A stretch of DNA of 64,000 nucleotides, from assembly GCF_040869045.1 (NCBI RefSeq), contig NC_090319.1:179464645-179528644 (forward strand), read 5' to 3'. This DNA is from Eurosta solidaginis. Taxonomy: Eukaryota > Arthropoda > Insecta > Diptera > Tephritidae. This document shows positions 62,457 to 64,000 of this stretch, one piece after another (the stretch's first letter is position 1; each line of letters opens with the position of its first letter). A program made the translations under genes and the position numbers. The notes beneath the pieces are model-generated. The model was not told the origin of the DNA. It worked only from the letters and a program-made list of their open reading frames with translations, and did no database searches.

Positions 62457-64000
62457 TTATGAGTCTCCATCACCCTCACTGGAGGGTGGTAGTAGGACCA
62501 ATTTCGCGATTGGTCTGGTGGTTTGTCCCATTACCGTATCCAGTTCGACGACTCGAGCTCGGTTATCGGGGCCATAGTGAAGGTTGGCTATCCGACCTAG
62601 TCTCCATTCGTTGGGGCAGATTATCCTCCTTAATAACGACTAGGTCCCCCTGTTTGAGGTTTGATTGTGAATGCTTCCACTTAACGCACTTCTGTAATTC
62701 GGTCAGATACTCAGTTTTCCACTGTTTGCAGAAGGTTTGATGCAGCACCTTAAGTTTCCCCCATCGATTGACGAGTGAAGCGCGATTCTCGCTGACGACA
62801 ATCTCGGGTGGCGCTAGTAGGTGAACCCCGACTAGGAAGTGTCCGGGGGTAAGTGGCCCCAAGTTGGACGGGTCATTCGAACATGGGCTCAGGGGTCGGG
62901 AGTTGAGGCAGCATTCCACCCTACACAGGAGGGTACTAAACTCTTCAAGGGTGAATTTATGATCCGAAGCGATCTTTTTGAAATGAGTTTTGAAACTCTT
63001 GACACCCGCCTCCCACAGCCCGCCCATGGGAGGAGCTGCTGCTGGTATGAAATGCTATGTCAGGGTTTGGTGGGCATACTTGGAGAGGGTTTGGTTGCGC
63101 GCGTATGCGAGGAACGCTTTAAACTCGGAGCGGAAATTTCTGGACGCTCCGACAAAGTTCGTTCCGTTGTCGGAATAGAGGTTTTTCGGGCATCCTCGTC
63201 TGGCGACAAACCGACTGAACGCTGCTAGAAACGCGGCGGTGCTGAGGTCGCTAGTCGCTTCTAAGTGGATCGCCTCAGTCGCAAAGCAGACGAATAGGCA
63301 GACGTAACCCTTGGACATGTGGCATCTTCGTTTGCTGTAAGACTTGATGTCAAACGGTCCGGCAAAATCCACCCCGGTAAATGCCCGAGAAAAGGTAGTG
63401 CGTTCCGCAGGGAGAATTCCCATGAGTTTTGTCGTGGAACGTTTGCGGAATAGCGTACAGGCCTTGCAGTTGTGAATGATGGATCGGCTCATGTTTTTGA
63501 CCCGAGGTATCCAATACTGCGTGCGTAGGACCGCAGCATTAGTTGGTTTCCGCCATGTATGGAAATGGTGTGGAGAAACTGGACTAGGAGACGGGTTAGC
63601 CTGCAGGCGTAAGGGAGGCTTATCGGGTAACGCTCGTCGACGGGAACGTCCCTGGATGCGTTGAGACGACCCCCCACCCGAAGGACATTATTTTCGTCAA
63701 TAAAGGGGTCTAGAGAGAGGATCTCGTTTTTGGTCGCGATGGGTTTCCTAGTTCTCAGAGAGTTCATTTCCTCGGCATAGTGGTTTGTTTGTGATATCCT
63801 TATGAGACGGCCAGTGGTAGCTTTGATTTCGTCGGGCGAAACCTGATGGGACTCTGCTTTAAAGGACGCTTTAGTTTTTGGATGAGTTCGATTCGAGAAT
63901 CTTATAATGTAGGAGATTACCCGCAACGCCCTTGATAGATCGGAAAACCGATGTTTGTTGCTGCATGCACTTGTACTCGTTTTTCTTCAATGTTTGTGTG
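62457..64000 (-). pseudogene. BEL/Pao pol: integrase to DUF5641, partial
   Basis: Minus strand, entering from beyond 64000. RNase H-to-integrase linker at 63926-63489 (NEILSLDPFIDENNVLRVGG; YPISLPYACRLTRLLVQFLH; ISIHGGNQLML). Integrase H2C2 and core at 63492-63055 (HNCKACTLFRKR; RAFTGVDFAGPFDIKSYSKR; GCPKNLYSDNGTNFVGASR). Then MGGLWEAGVKSFKTHFKKIA (catalytic Glu), LEEFSTLLCRVECCLNSRPL and the DUF5641 tail at 63027-62563 (GHFLVGVHLLAPPE; KQWKTEYLTELQ; GDLVVIKEDNLPQRME). It ends in another frame at VMGQTTRPIAKLVLLP with a stop at 62457. Frame changes lie near 63490, 63050 and 62570. The catalytic residues remain. Confidence 0.85.

Overview
The window is repeat-dense nuclear DNA from a brachyceran fly, most likely a tephritid fruit fly. 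The basis is the mixture of element types (LOA-type and RTE/BovB-type LINEs, BEL/Pao, copia and Ty3/gypsy LTR elements, hAT, PIF/Harbinger, MULE-like and Penelope-like elements), a tRNA-derived SINE of the kind I associate with tephritids, and five copies of an interspersed repeat that begins ACAAGTAAGGAAGG and ends near GAGTATAAAAA. I found no convincing single-copy host gene, no rRNA gene and no intact tRNA gene. Almost everything is mobile DNA, much of it nested.

Layout. 1-3430: a foldback repeat and a dead ZMYM1/DUF4371-like hAT transposase split by a 0.49 kb MITE. 4730-5970: a tandem array between two short direct repeats. 6040-7435: an internally deleted LOA-type LINE next to a long-TIR MITE. 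7655-9034: repeat copy 1. 9330-13440: a MULE-like transposase gene with a tandemly duplicated 3' part. One copy of that part is interrupted by a 2.44 kb CACTG...CAGTG element carrying an intron-containing gene of an uncharacterised repetitive arthropod family. 14290-17480: a decayed LOA-type LINE with RNase H. 18080-21900: a degenerate ~130 bp array broken by a head-to-head SINE pair, a Penelope-like remnant and repeat copy 2. 22240-25870: PIF/Harbinger and hAT transposase remnants around repeat copy 3.

26055-33474: a copia element (minus strand) with near-identical 205 bp LTRs and a GATAA target duplication, hosting repeat copy 4. 35100-37233: a MITE and repeat copy 5. 37249-41147: a second, older copia element. 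41290-42195: a 76 bp array. 42300-44520: a BEL-type gag-protease unit without reverse transcriptase. 46108-49500: a nearly complete RTE/BovB-type LINE. 50520-59765: a 9.2 kb Ty3/gypsy element with 1.53 kb LTRs. 61331-61690: a SINE. 62457-64000: the 3' part of a BEL/Pao pol on the minus strand, continuing off the window.

The most striking item is the 9.2 kb gypsy element. Downstream of gag and pol, where env usually lies, it has an uninterrupted third ORF (56650-58158) encoding a Ulp1/SENP-type (C48) cysteine protease domain with a complete His-Asp-Gln-Cys catalytic set, although its gag and pol are broken. The second is the CACTG element at 9640-12082: its ends, a TAA target duplication and an uninserted duplicate site can all be read in this window, and its gene may be its own transposase. 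All family names come from motif recognition by eye, with no database search.
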